A program made the position numbers and the translations under genes. From Mycobacteriales bacterium (lineage in GTDB: Bacteria; Actinomycetota; Actinomycetes; BP-191): DNA of 64,000 bases. The notes below the pieces were generated by a model, which worked only from the letters and a program-made list of their open reading frames with translations, was not told the origin of the DNA and did not search any database. The DNA lies in the NCBI GenBank assembly GCA_035714365.1, contig DASTMB010000026.1, positions 1 to 64,000 on the forward strand. Direction: 5' to 3'. Shown here piece by piece: positions 35,122-42,893 of the stretch. Position 1 is the first letter of the stretch. Every line of letters starts with the position of its first letter.

Positions 35122-35921
35122 ACCGCCACCTGCTGGCCTGCGCCGCCGTGGCGGCGCTCGCCGCCTGCCGTCCCGCGGGTCCGACGGCCGCCCCGTCGAG
35201 CGCGCCCGCGCCCGCCACCACCACGGCCACGGTCACCCCCACGGCCACCGCCACCACGCCGCCGGTGACGCTCGCGCCGGCCAGCCCGCCACCGCCGCGG
35301 GCCGACACGCCGATCGGCTTCGGCCGCACCGTCACCGGCGACGTCGACGGCGACGGCCGCGCCGACTCGGTGCGGCTCGTGCACAACCAGTACCCGCAGG
35401 CGGACCGGCGTTGGCGCTGGGGCGTCGTCGCCGTCCTCGCCCGCGGCGGCCCGCGCTACCTGTGGCGGCAGCCGGGCGCCGACAGCAACGAGGCACAGTG
35501 GCTCACCGGCGTCACCGACATGAACGGCGACGGCCGCGCCGAGATCGTCGCCAGCCCGGGCGGCTGGGCCCAGGGCTCGTTCCACGACGTGGTCGTGCTC
35601 ACCGGCGGCCGGCTGGTCCGGGCCACCGCCTCCGGCCGGCTGGTGGTGTTCGAGACGAACAAGCCGGACGCGGCGCCCGTCGGCTTCGGCTGCGCCGAGT
35701 CCGTCGCCTCCTCGCCCGGCCGCGAGGTCTACCGCGTCCAGGCGGTCAGCGAGGACGGCGGGCGGACCTACCGGCTGACCCGCGAGGACTACCGGCTCAC
35801 CGGCGCGACCCTGGCCCTGGTGCGCACCCGCACGGCGCGCTGGACCGCCGGCACGGCGAAGCCCGCCGGCTTCCCCGCCGGCCTGCACTGCGGGTCGTTG
35901 CGGGTCTCCGTCATGGGGTGA
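35118..35921 (+). CDS. Putative lipoprotein with DxDxDG repeats, third of cluster
   Basis: 267 residues. Lipobox LAAC (Cys near 20), a Thr/Ala/Pro linker of about 45 residues, then 'GDVDGDGRADSVRLVHNQY' and 'DMNGDGRAEIVASPGGW', Asp-rich loops as in FG-GAP/VCBS proteins, and 'GCAESVASSPGREVYRVQAV'. That last stretch matches 'GCADTTPAHPGREVYGTAL' of the preceding protein, so the two are paralogous. ATGA overlap with the upstream gene. Its 3' end overlaps the convergent PH-domain gene by 11 bases. Confidence 0.82.
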   Translation: MNRHLLACAAVAALAACRPAGPTAAPSSAPAPATTTATVTPTATATTPPVTLAPASPPPPRADTPIGFGRTVTGDVDGDGRADSVRLVHNQYPQADRRWRWGVVAVLARGGPRYLWRQPGADSNEAQWLTGVTDMNGDGRAEIVASPGGWAQGSFHDVVVLTGGRLVRATASGRLVVFETNKPDAAPVGFGCAESVASSPGREVYRVQAVSEDGGRTYRLTREDYRLTGATLALVRTRTARWTAGTAKPAGFPAGLHCGSLRVSVMG

Positions 35922-36327
35922 GCGCGACCTCGTGGCCGTGCCCGGCGGCGTAGGCGGCGACGGCCTGCGCCGTGCGCGGCGCGACGTGCGCGGCCGGCGC
36001 CGGGGGCCGCCACGACACCCACGGCAGCGCGACCCGCTCGCCCGCGCGCGTCACCGCGAGCGTGCCCTGCCGCCCGCCGTCGGTGAACGCCACGACCTCC
36101 GGCCAGGGCAGCCGCCGCGTCCCGCGCACCCGGCGGACCGTGACGCCGCCGGGGTCGAGCTCGGTCCGCGTCCGCCACACCATCGCCGCGAACGCCGCCG
36201 CCGCCACGGCCGGCAGCACCGCCAGCCGGGTGTGCGGCCCCAGCGCGAACGCCGCCGCCAGCCAGCCGGACAGCATGGCGTACTGCCACCACGGCGCGCG
36301 CAGCACGACGGGCTCGCCGGCGTTCAC
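35911..36327 (-). CDS. PH-domain (bPH6-like) membrane protein, paralogue 1
   Basis: 138 residues. Two N-terminal hydrophobic helices ('WWQYAMLSGWLAAAFALG', 'LAVLPAVAAAAFAAMVW') are followed by a compact beta domain, 'TELDPGGVTVRRVRGTRRLPWPEVVAFTD...VTRAGERVALPWVSWRPP', typical of actinobacterial PH-domain proteins. A GTGA overlap joins it to the upstream paralogue. Function unknown; these proteins are usually envelope-associated. Confidence 0.8.
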   Translation of the reverse strand: MNAGEPVVLRAPWWQYAMLSGWLAAAFALGPHTRLAVLPAVAAAAFAAMVWRTRTELDPGGVTVRRVRGTRRLPWPEVVAFTDGGRQGTLAVTRAGERVALPWVSWRPPAPAAHVAPRTAQAVAAYAAGHGHEVALTP

Positions 36328-36734
36328 AGCCCCTCCGCCGCGGGCTCGTAGCCGTGGTCCCGTGCGTACGCGAGGACCCGCGCGGCCGCGCGCGGCGACT
36401 CCGTTCCCCCGCGGGCCGGCGGCCGCCACTCCACCCACGGCAACGTCACCCGCTCGCCGTCGCGCGTCACCGCGACCACGGCGGCGCGCCGCCGGGCCAG
36501 CGCCGCCACGTCGGCCCACGCCACGCGCCGTTCACCCCAGAACCGGCGCACCGTCACGCCCTCCCGGTCGAGCACCGTGCGCATCCGCCACAACGACCAC
36601 AGGAAGGGCACCAGCAGGGCCAGCACCACCCACCGCCACGGGTCCTCAGGGGCGCGCACCAGCATCGACGCCGCCAGCGCGCCGTAGCCGATGCCGAGCC
36701 AGCGGTTCGGCCCGATCGAGACCCGGTCAGGCAC
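36324..36734 (-). CDS. PH-domain (bPH6-like) membrane protein, paralogue 2
   Basis: 136 residues with the same plan as its neighbour: two N-terminal helices (about 11-26 and 33-48), then 'MRTVLDREGVTVRRFWGERRVAWADVAALARR...VTRDGERVTLPWVEWRPP' and a C-terminal helix 'VLAYARDHGYEP'. Clearly a tandem duplicate of the 35911 gene. Overlaps the upstream membrane protein by 8 bases, so the three are co-transcribed. Confidence 0.82.
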   Translation of the reverse strand: MPDRVSIGPNRWLGIGYGALAASMLVRAPEDPWRWVVLALLVPFLWSLWRMRTVLDREGVTVRRFWGERRVAWADVAALARRRAAVVAVTRDGERVTLPWVEWRPPARGGTESPRAAARVLAYARDHGYEPAAEGL

Positions 36735-37317
36735 GCCGCGACCGCCAGGCCGCCAGCGCCCCCGCCACCGCCGACCCGGACAGCCCCAGCGCCAGGTCGC
36801 CGACCGTGTCCCGGTACGCCGTCACCGACTCGTTCGTCTTGAGGACGAACGCGCCGAGCTCGCCGACCTCCCAGAGGATCGCGGTCACCGCGCCGAAGCC
36901 CGCGCAGAGCCCGAACGTCACCCACCACGGGAAGGCGCGCCGCGCCAGCGGCACCGCGACGGCCCCGGTGAGGATGCCCCAGTTGACCAGGTGGCAGGCG
37001 TCGTCGAACCACGAGACGCGGTCGTAGAGGTCGAGGGCGTTGCCGAGCAGGTCGACCACGAACGGCGTCGTCACGAGCAGGTCGACCAGGGCCGGGTAGG
37101 CGGACCGCCGCCGGGAGATCACCCAGACGGCAGGTACCAATGCGGCGGCCGCGGGGTAGAGGACCGCTCTCGCGGTCATCGCCTTGTCGGCGAAGCGCTC
37201 CCACCCGAGGTGGGTCAGCGCGAACGCCACCAGCGCGAGCAGCGCGACCTTGAGCCCGGCCGTCGCCCACAGCAGCGCGGGCGACGGCCGGACTCCAGGG
37301 TCGTTCGTGTCCGCCAT
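36727..37317 (-). CDS. Polytopic membrane protein, DUF2238/YjdF-like
   Basis: 196 residues with about five membrane helices. Polar residues inside the membrane region ('DRVSWFDDACHLVNWGIL', 'ILWEVGELGAFVLKTNE', 'DTVGDLALGLSGSAV') recall the DUF2238/YjdF family with conserved D, H, W and E positions. Function unknown. First gene of the run leading to the two PH proteins; 25 bases downstream of the protease gene stop. Confidence 0.75.
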   Translation of the reverse strand: MADTNDPGVRPSPALLWATAGLKVALLALVAFALTHLGWERFADKAMTARAVLYPAAAALVPAVWVISRRRSAYPALVDLLVTTPFVVDLLGNALDLYDRVSWFDDACHLVNWGILTGAVAVPLARRAFPWWVTFGLCAGFGAVTAILWEVGELGAFVLKTNESVTAYRDTVGDLALGLSGSAVAGALAAWRSRRA

Positions 37318-37342
37318 CAGGCGGCTGAGCCTACGGCTCCCG

Positions 37343-38311
37343 CTACGGCGACGGAACGATGGTCGCGGTCTGCAGCGTCCAGCCGGTCGCGATCTGCTGG
37401 ATGTAGGTCAGCCGCGTGCCGGCGAGCATGCCCGGGTAGATGTCGCCGGGGATCCCGCCGTCGGAGATCACGATGTGCGTGAAGTTGCCGGCGCCCTCGC
37501 CGCCGTACACCTCGACGCCGGAGCCGGAGTCGCCCTCGAAGCCGACGCCGTACCAGGCGAACGCCCGGCCGTTGCGCGCCCGCCAGATCGGCGCGACGCC
37601 CGCGCGCGGCGTGCCGCCTGCGCCGGTGCCCATGCCGTGGCCGAAGTGCTTCACCGCGGTGATCGAGTTGGCCGCGTACGTGCCCGTCGGGCCGCCCCAG
37701 ACCGGCATGCTCGGGTTCACCCAGGAGCTGTACTCGGGGTAGAGCTGGATCATCGCGAAGTCGTCGCCGATGCCGTTGTTGTGGCTCAGCACGAACTTGC
37801 CGATGTGGTAGAAGCCCGGCAGCCGGCCCGAGCCGACCGGCGGCACGACGTACGCCGTCACGTCCGGGAACCCGCCCAGCGCGTCGCTCGCCGCGCAGTG
37901 GCCGGCCGTGCCCAGGCCGTACGCGCCGTTCTTGGTGAAGACGAAGTTCGCGGTGCACCAGGCGAAGCCGACGTAGCCGTCCGAGCCGTCCTGGATCGTC
38001 ACCAGCCAGGTGCCGGGGCGGATGCCGGTCGACACGAGACCGACGGCGCGCGGCCCACCGGGGAGCTGCGCCCCGTCGGGCAGGCGGACGCCCGTGCTGC
38101 CCGCGGCCATCACCTTCTTGGCGAACGCCGCGTCGTACCACGACGGGCCGGCCGTCGACATCGGCACCGCCCAGCCGCCCTCGAACCGTTCGGCGCCGGG
38201 GACCGGCGGCTTGGCGAGCGCGGCCGTCGTCGCGGACGACGCGCCCGCGGTGACCGAGAGCGCGGCCGCCGCGAGGGCGACGACTCCGCGCAGGAGCAGG
38301 GTGGGACGCAT
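37343..38311 (-). CDS. Secreted trypsin-like serine protease
   Basis: 322 residues. Signal peptide with a long hydrophobic core (LLLRGVVALAAAALSVTAGASSA). Catalytic triad visible: His138 in TAGHC, Asp183/184 in GDDFAMIQL, Ser262 in GDSGSG. Paired cysteines around 119 and 139 could bridge next to the histidine. The 100-residue segment before the protease domain may be a propeptide. Similar to S1-family exported proteases of actinobacteria. The ATG is well placed at the signal peptide. Confidence 0.88.
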   Translation of the reverse strand: MRPTLLLRGVVALAAAALSVTAGASSATTAALAKPPVPGAERFEGGWAVPMSTAGPSWYDAAFAKKVMAAGSTGVRLPDGAQLPGGPRAVGLVSTGIRPGTWLVTIQDGSDGYVGFAWCTANFVFTKNGAYGLGTAGHCAASDALGGFPDVTAYVVPPVGSGRLPGFYHIGKFVLSHNNGIGDDFAMIQLYPEYSSWVNPSMPVWGGPTGTYAANSITAVKHFGHGMGTGAGGTPRAGVAPIWRARNGRAFAWYGVGFEGDSGSGVEVYGGEGAGNFTHIVISDGGIPGDIYPGMLAGTRLTYIQQIATGWTLQTATIVPSP

Positions 38312-38370
38312 GCGAGAACTCCTTCGGTAGGGGTCTGGAGTGCTCCCCCCCGAAGCCCGTTCAGTGTCCG

Positions 38371-38841
38371 CTATGTCCGGTTCTGGCGCAATGCCCCGGG
38401 GTCGTCCGTGCCCCAGCGCCCGTCACTGCGCAACGGCACCGGGTGGCCGTGCGCGGCCGCCCACGCGGCGACGCGTTCGACCGAGTCCCTGCGCACCCGT
38501 CCGTCCCGCCCGGGCGCGTACCAGCGCACCACCGGCAACGACACGCACCGCCCGTCCACGGTCACCACGACCGCCGACGGCCCGGCGCGCACCAGCGCCG
38601 CGACGTCGGTCCACTCGATCCGCTCCGAACGCCCGAACAGCCGCGCGACCGTCACCGCGTGCGGCGTCAGCACCGTGCGCGGCCACGTCGACAGCCACGC
38701 CAGCACCGCGAACACCACCGCCGTCCCGGCCGCCATCGCGCTGCGGTACGCCACCGCCAGCACGGCCGTCAGCACCGCGGAGGCGACGCTCCGCCACAGC
38801 GGCCGGTCCGCGAGCACCACCACGTCCCGGGGCCGCCCCAC
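38371..38841 (-). CDS. PH-domain (bPH6-like) membrane protein, paralogue 3
   Basis: 156 residues, same plan as the two genes at 35.9-36.7 kb: N-terminal helices ('SVASAVLTAVLAVAYRS', 'AAGTAVVFAVLAWLS'), then 'PRTVLTPHAVTVARLFGRSERIEWTDVAALVRAG...VTVDGRCVSLPVVRWYAPG'. It is separated from them by the protease and the DUF2238-like gene. Its longer C-terminus is Arg/Asp-rich. Function unknown. Confidence 0.8.
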   Translation of the reverse strand: MGRPRDVVVLADRPLWRSVASAVLTAVLAVAYRSAMAAGTAVVFAVLAWLSTWPRTVLTPHAVTVARLFGRSERIEWTDVAALVRAGPSAVVVTVDGRCVSLPVVRWYAPGRDGRVRRDSVERVAAWAAAHGHPVPLRSDGRWGTDDPGALRQNRT

Positions 38842-38915
38842 CGCACCTCCCCGCGCCGCCGCGTGTCACTCCCCCGCCCTAGACTGGACCCTGTCCCCCA
38901 CGCGAGGAGGTCCTC

Positions 38916-38939
38916 ATGCGGGACGAAGAGGAAGAGTAG
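38916..38939 (+). CDS. Heptapeptide ORF MRDEEEE
   Basis: ATG-CGG-GAC-GAA-GAG-GAA-GAG-TAG. AGGAGG (38905-38910) lies 5 bases before the ATG, the best ribosome binding site seen in the window. A possible -10 box TAGACT is at 38880-38885. A strong hairpin begins 1-2 bases after the stop. The strand is opposite to both neighbours (PH gene starts at 38841 leftward, rodA ends at 38990). The arrangement looks like an attenuator leader or a self-contained micro-gene, but no downstream gene on this strand follows. It could be chance; the combination makes that less likely. Confidence 0.45.
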   Translation: MRDEEEE

Positions 38940-38940
38940 A

Positions 38941-38967
38941 GCCGCCCGCCGCGCCCCAGGCGGCGGC
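38941..38967 (+). terminator. Hairpin after the heptapeptide ORF
   Basis: GCCGCC-C-GCC, 8-base loop, GGC-GGCGGC: nine GC pairs with one bulge. It lies directly after the TAG of the heptapeptide ORF and about 22 bases before the end of the convergent rodA gene, so it may also serve rodA. Confidence 0.6.
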
Positions 38968-38989
38968 CGGTCCGGCCCAGCCGAACGCG

Positions 38990-40195
38990 TCAGTCCCAGG
39001 CGTTGCCGCGCATCTTGACGTTGCAGAGCAGGCCGATGGCCATCATGTTCGCGAACATCGACGACCCGCCGTAGGACACGAACGGCAGCGGCAGCCCGGT
39101 GACGGGCATGATCCCGAGCGTCATCCCGATGTTGACGAACGACTGGAACGCGAACCACGACACCACGCCCGCCGCTACCAGCGTCCCGAACATGTCGGCG
39201 GCGTTGACGGCTATTCGGGTGCCACGCCAGAGCACCATGCCGAGCAGCAGCAGGATCGCGCCGGCGCCGACGAAGCCGAGCTCCTCCCCCGCGACCGTGA
39301 ACACGAAGTCGGTCTGCTGCTCGGGCACGAACTGGCCGTTGGTCTGCGTGCCCTGGAACAACCCCTTGCCGGTGACCCGCCCGGAGCCGATCGCGATCTT
39401 CGCCTGCTTGACGTTGTAACCGGTGTGGCGGGGGTCGGCGTTCGGGTTCGCGAACGCCGTGAGCCGCTTCTCCTGGTACGGCTTCAGCAGGTGGAAGTGC
39501 AGGATGCCGAAGCCGCCGAGCACGCCGAGCAGGATCAGGCCGGCGACCCAGCGCCGCGGCGCGCCGGACACGGCGAGCACGCCGAGGATGACGAAGACGA
39601 ACACCATCGTCGTGCCGAAGTCCGGCTGGAGCAGGATCAGCGCCATCGGCACGGCGGCGAGCAGCAGCACGAGCAGCACGTCGCCGTCGCGCGGGTCGGT
39701 CTCGTTGTCGCGTTTCTCGCCGAGGATCATCGCCATGCCGACGACGAGCGCGACCTTCGCGAACTCCGACGGCTGGATCTGGAACCCGCCCCCGATGACG
39801 ATCCACGAGTGGGCGCCGTTGATGGTCGACCCCAGCGGCGAGAGCACGGCGACCAGGCCGATGCAGGACGCGATGTAGACGATCGGCGCGTACGCCCGCA
39901 GCATCCGGTAGTCGACCAGCGCGGCGACGGCGCCGAGCGCGAGGCCGATGCCGAGGTTCAGCACGTGCCGCTTGAGGAAGGTGTTCGGGTCGAGCCCCTT
40001 GGCGGCGAGGTTGGACCGCGTCGCCGACCAGACGAGCATCGAGCCGATGGCGGACAGCGCGATCGCCGACAGCACGAGCAGCCAGTCCAGCCGCCGCAGC
40101 GGCGACTCCCGGTCGAACGCCTTCTCCCGGAACGACTCGCGCCGCGACAGCGGCACCGGCGAGACGCGCGGGGTGGCCCACTCCTCGGTCGTCAC
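38990..40195 (-). CDS. rodA: Peptidoglycan glycosyltransferase RodA (SEDS family)
   Basis: 401 residues, ten hydrophobic helices. SEDS motifs: 'GAHSWIVIGGGFQIQPSEFAKVALVV', 'LILLQPDFGTTMVF' (catalytic Asp region), 'DFVFTVAGEELGFVGAGAIL' and 'GLPLPFVSYGGSSMFANMMAIGLL'. Polymerises lipid II for cell elongation with PBP2. The GTG at 40195 makes a GTGA overlap with mrdA. The ~40-residue N-terminal cytoplasmic extension is charged. Confidence 0.95.
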   Translation of the reverse strand: MTTEEWATPRVSPVPLSRRESFREKAFDRESPLRRLDWLLVLSAIALSAIGSMLVWSATRSNLAAKGLDPNTFLKRHVLNLGIGLALGAVAALVDYRMLRAYAPIVYIASCIGLVAVLSPLGSTINGAHSWIVIGGGFQIQPSEFAKVALVVGMAMILGEKRDNETDPRDGDVLLVLLLAAVPMALILLQPDFGTTMVFVFVILGVLAVSGAPRRWVAGLILLGVLGGFGILHFHLLKPYQEKRLTAFANPNADPRHTGYNVKQAKIAIGSGRVTGKGLFQGTQTNGQFVPEQQTDFVFTVAGEELGFVGAGAILLLLGMVLWRGTRIAVNAADMFGTLVAAGVVSWFAFQSFVNIGMTLGIMPVTGLPLPFVSYGGSSMFANMMAIGLLCNVKMRGNAWD

Positions 40196-42375
40196 GCGAC
40201 CGCCCCCCGTCGCCTGGGCAACGGCTCCGGCAGCGCGACCGCGGACGCGACCGCCGACGGCGCGGGCGAGGCGGGAGCGGGGCGGGGCGCGGGCGGCGCC
40301 GAGACGGTGCCGTCGGCCGCGACCTTGGGCAGCGCCACCGGCGGCACGCCGCCCGGGTAGGCCGCCTTGTGCCCCTCGAGGCCGTAGATGCCGTCCCAGA
40401 TCTGCCGGACGGCGGGCGCGGCGACCTGGCCGCCCTGGCCGGCCTGCTCGACCATGACGACGACCGCGTACCGCGGGTGGCCGACCGGACCGTACGACGC
40501 GAACCACGACGTGTTCTGCTTGCCGACGACCTCGGCGGTGCCGGTCTTGCCGGCGACCGGCAGGGTGCCGTAGGGGAAGCCCGCGAACGCCCCCTTCGCG
40601 GTGCCGTCCGTCGGCACGGCGGCGAGCGCGTTGTTGATGTAGGCGAGCGTCTGCGGGCTCACCTTCACCTTGCGCAACGGCTTCGGGTCGATGCGGCGCA
40701 CGACCTTGCCGTCCGGGCCGATGACCGCCTTGGCGATGCGCGGCTCGTAGACCGTGCCGCCGTTGGCGAGCGCGGCGTAGGCCATCGCCATCTGCAACGG
40801 CGTGACCAGCACCTCGCCCTGCCCCACGTAGTGGTTGGCCTCGTCGCCGAGCCGGTAGGCGTACCCCTCCTTGCAGTTCTCCTGGGAGATGGCGCGGACG
40901 TAGTCGGAGTAGGCCGGGTTCTGCGCGTCCTTGCAGTACTGCTCCTTGTTCTCCTCCCACGTCCGGCGGCGCAGCTCGCGGTCCATGATCACGCCCGCGC
41001 GCTCGTCGGGGAGGTCGATGCCGGTACGGCGGCCGAAGCCGAACTCCCGCGCCATCGCCTGGAGCGCCTCGACCGGCTTGCGCTTCTGCTCGACCAGGCC
41101 GTTGTCGCGGAACCACTCGTTGATCGCGAACTGGTAGTAGACCGTGTCGCAGGACTTCACCAGCGTCGTGTAGAGGCTGATCGTGCCCTCGCCGCGGCCC
41201 TCGAAGTTGCTCTTGTACGAGTTGCCGACCTTGAGCTTGCCGGGGCAGGAGTACGACCCGCCGAGCGGCGCCAGCCCGCCCTCGACCGCCGCCGCCGTCG
41301 ACACCAGCTTGAACGTCGACCCGGGCGCGAAGCGGCCCTGCACCGCCCGCGACACCAGCGGGTCGCCGGCCTGCTCGCCGAACAGCCGCTCGTAGTCCTT
41401 CTTCGGGATCGGCACGCCGAACGCCGCCGGGTCGAACGTCGGGTTGCTGGCGAGGGCGACCACGCGGCCGTTCGTCACGTCGACCACGACCGCCGCGCCG
41501 GACGGGGCCGGCGAGAGCCGGCCGTGCGTGTCCGGCGGCCGGCGCCGCGCGTACGCCATCCAGTCGGCCAGCGCCTTCTCCGCCGCCTGCTGCACGCCCG
41601 TGTCGAGCGAGAGCACCAGGTCGTTGCCGGGCACCGCCTCCTGCGTCTCGACCACGCCGGTGACCCGGCCGAGCCTGTTGACGGCGACGGTCTGCAGCCC
41701 GGAGACGCCCTTGAGGTCGCGGTCGTAGACCTCCTCGACGCCGCCGCGGCCGACCAGGTCGCTCGCGTCGTAGCCGTTCTTGTACCGGCCCTTGCCGACC
41801 TCGTCGGCGGAGATGCGGCCGAGGTAGCCGAAGACGTGCGCGGCCAGCGTCCGTCGCGGGTACGCGCGGACGGCGACGGCCTTGGCCTCCACGCCCGGGA
41901 AGTCCTCCCGGTGCTCCATGATCCGGAACGCCACCTCCGGCGGCACGTCCTTCGCGACCGGGACGGGCTGGAGCGGGGAGCCGTTGTTGCAGACGGTGAT
42001 GTGCTTCCTGCGCCGCTCCGCCGCGGACTCGCACGGCTTCACCTGCATGGCCAGCTCGTCGGCCGGGACCTTGATGAGCGCGGACAGCCGCTTGAGCATC
42101 GCGGCGCCCTTGTCCTTCTGGGTCGAGAGCTGGGCGTAGGAGATCGAGACGACGAGGCTGGTGCGGTTGGTGACCAGCTCGCGGCCGAGGTCGTCGAGGA
42201 TCCGGCCGCGGGTGGCGGCCTCCACGATGGTGCCGCGGCCGTTGTCGGCGGCGATGCGCTCGTACTGCGCGCCCGCCAGGACCTGGAGGTACCAGAGCCG
42301 GCCGAACAGCGTGGCGACCAGGCTCAGGACCAGGAGCTGAAGGACGCCGAGCCGGAGCCGGGAGCGGTCACTCAT
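40192..42375 (-). CDS. mrdA: Penicillin-binding protein 2 (transpeptidase)
   Basis: 727 residues. N-terminal membrane anchor (LGVLQLLVLSLVATLFGRLWYL), PBP dimerisation domain with 'RGRILDDLGRELVTN', then the transpeptidase domain with STFK at 353-356 (catalytic Ser353), SxN equivalent 'SCD' in 'LVKSCDTVYYQFA', and KTG in 'PVAGKTGTAEVVGKQNTSWFASYGP'. The C-terminus is Pro/Ala-rich. Class B PBP partner of RodA in elongation. ATG 42375, 7 bases after mreD. Confidence 0.96.
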   Translation of the reverse strand: MSDRSRLRLGVLQLLVLSLVATLFGRLWYLQVLAGAQYERIAADNGRGTIVEAATRGRILDDLGRELVTNRTSLVVSISYAQLSTQKDKGAAMLKRLSALIKVPADELAMQVKPCESAAERRRKHITVCNNGSPLQPVPVAKDVPPEVAFRIMEHREDFPGVEAKAVAVRAYPRRTLAAHVFGYLGRISADEVGKGRYKNGYDASDLVGRGGVEEVYDRDLKGVSGLQTVAVNRLGRVTGVVETQEAVPGNDLVLSLDTGVQQAAEKALADWMAYARRRPPDTHGRLSPAPSGAAVVVDVTNGRVVALASNPTFDPAAFGVPIPKKDYERLFGEQAGDPLVSRAVQGRFAPGSTFKLVSTAAAVEGGLAPLGGSYSCPGKLKVGNSYKSNFEGRGEGTISLYTTLVKSCDTVYYQFAINEWFRDNGLVEQKRKPVEALQAMAREFGFGRRTGIDLPDERAGVIMDRELRRRTWEENKEQYCKDAQNPAYSDYVRAISQENCKEGYAYRLGDEANHYVGQGEVLVTPLQMAMAYAALANGGTVYEPRIAKAVIGPDGKVVRRIDPKPLRKVKVSPQTLAYINNALAAVPTDGTAKGAFAGFPYGTLPVAGKTGTAEVVGKQNTSWFASYGPVGHPRYAVVVMVEQAGQGGQVAAPAVRQIWDGIYGLEGHKAAYPGGVPPVALPKVAADGTVSAPPAPRPAPASPAPSAVASAVALPEPLPRRRGAVA

Positions 42376-42382
42376 CGAGCCT

Positions 42383-42892
42383 CTACAGACGGCTGACCGG
42401 GTCGTCGCCGCGGCTGCGCAACGCCGTCACGGCCGCGAACACGAACGGGGTGAGGACCACATCATAGAGACTCGTCAGCACCAGCGACCGGACGACCGGC
42501 TCCCCCGCGACCCGCGGGTCGCCGAGCAGCGCCGACAGTGCCGCGTACGCCAGCACCGCCGCCGCGGTGAGTCCGCCGACCACCGCCATCGGCGTGAACG
42601 TCGACAGCCGGTCGAAGTACGACCGGATCACGCCGGCCGCGTACCCCACCACGCAGAGCACGAGCGCGAGCAGCCCGACGGTGTGGCTGCCGAGCAGGTC
42701 CGCGACCAGCCCGGCGCCGAACCCGGCGCCCATGCCGACCGCCGGGCCGTCGGAGAGCGCGAAGCAGATCACCGCCACCAGCACCAGGTCCGGCTTCGCG
42801 CCGAGGAACGACAGCCGCGCCAGCACCGTCACCTGGAGCAGCAGCGCGGTGAACAGGCCGAGGACGACGACGGCGAGACGGTTGGCCGCCAC
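42383..42892 (-). CDS. mreD: Rod shape-determining protein MreD
   Basis: 169 residues with five hydrophobic helices ('LAVVVLGLFTALLLQVTVLAR', 'LVLVAVICFALSDGP', 'GFGAGLVADLLGSHTVGLLALVLCVVGYAAGVI'), the usual MreD topology. The GTG at 42892 follows the mreC stop by one base. Part of the mreB-mreC-mreD-mrdA-rodA elongation cluster. Confidence 0.93.
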   Translation of the reverse strand: MAANRLAVVVLGLFTALLLQVTVLARLSFLGAKPDLVLVAVICFALSDGPAVGMGAGFGAGLVADLLGSHTVGLLALVLCVVGYAAGVIRSYFDRLSTFTPMAVVGGLTAAAVLAYAALSALLGDPRVAGEPVVRSLVLTSLYDVVLTPFVFAAVTALRSRGDDPVSRL

Positions 42893-42893
42893 G

